From an uncultured Paracoccaceae bacterium (GTDB taxonomy: Bacteria; Pseudomonadota; Alphaproteobacteria; Rhodobacterales; Rhodobacteraceae), in assembly GCA_937952085.1 (NCBI GenBank), contig CALFYQ010000252.1:1-6570 (forward strand): a stretch of 6,570 nucleotides of DNA, written 5' to 3'. This document shows, in pieces, positions 6,309 to 6,570 of this stretch. Made by a program: the position numbers and the translations under genes. A model generated the notes under the pieces. The model did no database searches. It saw only the letters and a list, made by a program, of their open reading frames with translations, and had not been told where the DNA came from. Position 1 is the stretch's first letter. Each line of letters opens with the position of its first letter.

Positions 6309-6366
6309 TTCGTTCGAGGTCGTCATCGGCCTGCGGCCGTTTGAGAGCGCGACGCTCACCACTTCC
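6309..6366. other. Spacer between terminator and repeat copy 3
   Basis: These 58 bp hold no gene. A small inverted repeat, CGGCC TGC GGCCG around 6328-6340, is the only structure seen. The segment GCTCACCACTTCC just before block A loosely resembles GCTCGCCTTCTCG before copy 2, so similarity may reach a little left of the hairpin. Confidence 0.3.
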
Positions 6367-6514
6367 GGCCCGGGCGACCAGTCCGGGCCGCGCCCGCCCC
6401 TCCAAGCAGGCGGGCGCCCCCCGGCCGTCACGAGCGGTTCCGCCCGAGGTCGGGGCGACGCCATTAAGCGCCCATGTCGGCCGTGTCCGGCGCCCACCCA
6501 GGGGCGGCCGCGCC
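6367..6514 (+). repeat. Intergenic two-block structured repeat, copy 3
   Basis: Block A pairs GGCCCGGGC (6367-6375) with GTCCGGGCC (6381-6389) around GACCA: nine pairs, one of them G-T, followed by GCG and then CCCGCCCCTCC, nearly as in copy 2. Block B (6489-6514) starts GGCGCCCACCCAGGG and ends CGGCCGCGCC, matching copy 1 at 23 of 26 positions. Block spacing is 122 nt. It lies 126 nt after the DAHP synthase stop on the same strand, beyond that gene's own hairpins, so it is unlikely to be its primary terminator. What follows to the right lies outside the window. Confidence 0.75.
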
Positions 6515-6570
6515 CCTCTGCGCTTCGCTCCGACAGACGCCAAAGACGCGCCGCACCGGTTCAAAACCTT
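6515..6570. other. Right edge, no feature recognised
   Basis: The last 56 bp after repeat copy 3 show no gene start, promoter or terminator that I can support. Whether the repeat continues here cannot be judged, since similarity to the other copies fades after block B. Confidence 0.3.

Noticed and set aside
1..6570. CRISPR array, tRNA, rRNA, insertion sequence or phage gene
   Set aside because: No regularly spaced direct repeats, no cloverleaf or rRNA-like sequence, and no transposase, integrase or phage-type protein in any frame.

Overview
This 6.57 kb window is GC-rich bacterial chromosomal DNA, dense in genes, with strong G/C third-position bias. An ATP12-type F1-ATPase assembly chaperone (a family confined to mitochondria and alphaproteobacteria) and the general gene mix point to an alphaproteobacterium, most likely of the Rhodobacterales/Paracoccaceae. 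The lineage is inferred from protein families and composition only.

Layout, left to right: (1) 1-366, intergenic, holding repeat copy 1 and then the leader of a pirin gene. (2) 367-1272 (+), a bicupin pirin-family protein. (3) 1273-1333, a short gap between convergent genes, almost filled by a strong hairpin with a GTAA loop. (4) 1334-2032 (-), ATP12 chaperone, preceded in the same direction, 38 bp away, by 2071-3336 (-), a SulP-family anion transporter that lacks the usual C-terminal STAS domain; the two look like one transcription unit. (5) 3337-3746, intergenic, holding repeat copy 2 in reverse orientation. (6) 3747-4760 (-), a GlxA/AraC-type regulator with an N-terminal DJ-1/PfpI-like domain. 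(7) 4761-4867, a 107 bp divergent promoter region with a small perfect palindrome. (8) 4868-6241 (+), class II DAHP synthase, the entry enzyme of the shikimate pathway. (9) 6242-6570, a double hairpin just after the DAHP synthase stop, then repeat copy 3.

The protein-coding genes are ordinary housekeeping or accessory types and do not form one pathway: oxidative/metal-related cupin, ATP synthase assembly, anion transport, a catabolic-type regulator and aromatic amino acid synthesis.

The unexpected signal lies between the genes. All three long intergenic regions contain a diverged copy of the same roughly 147-nt two-block element. Block A is a GC-rich hairpin with an invariant GACCA loop. Block B is a 26-nt GC-rich inverted-repeat block about 120 nt further on. 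The stem of block A shows a compensatory base-pair change between copies, while the reading frame between the blocks is not kept. This suggests a dispersed structured non-coding repeat (an RNA element or a small repeat of the REP/MITE kind) rather than a gene. I could not match it to a family I know by name.
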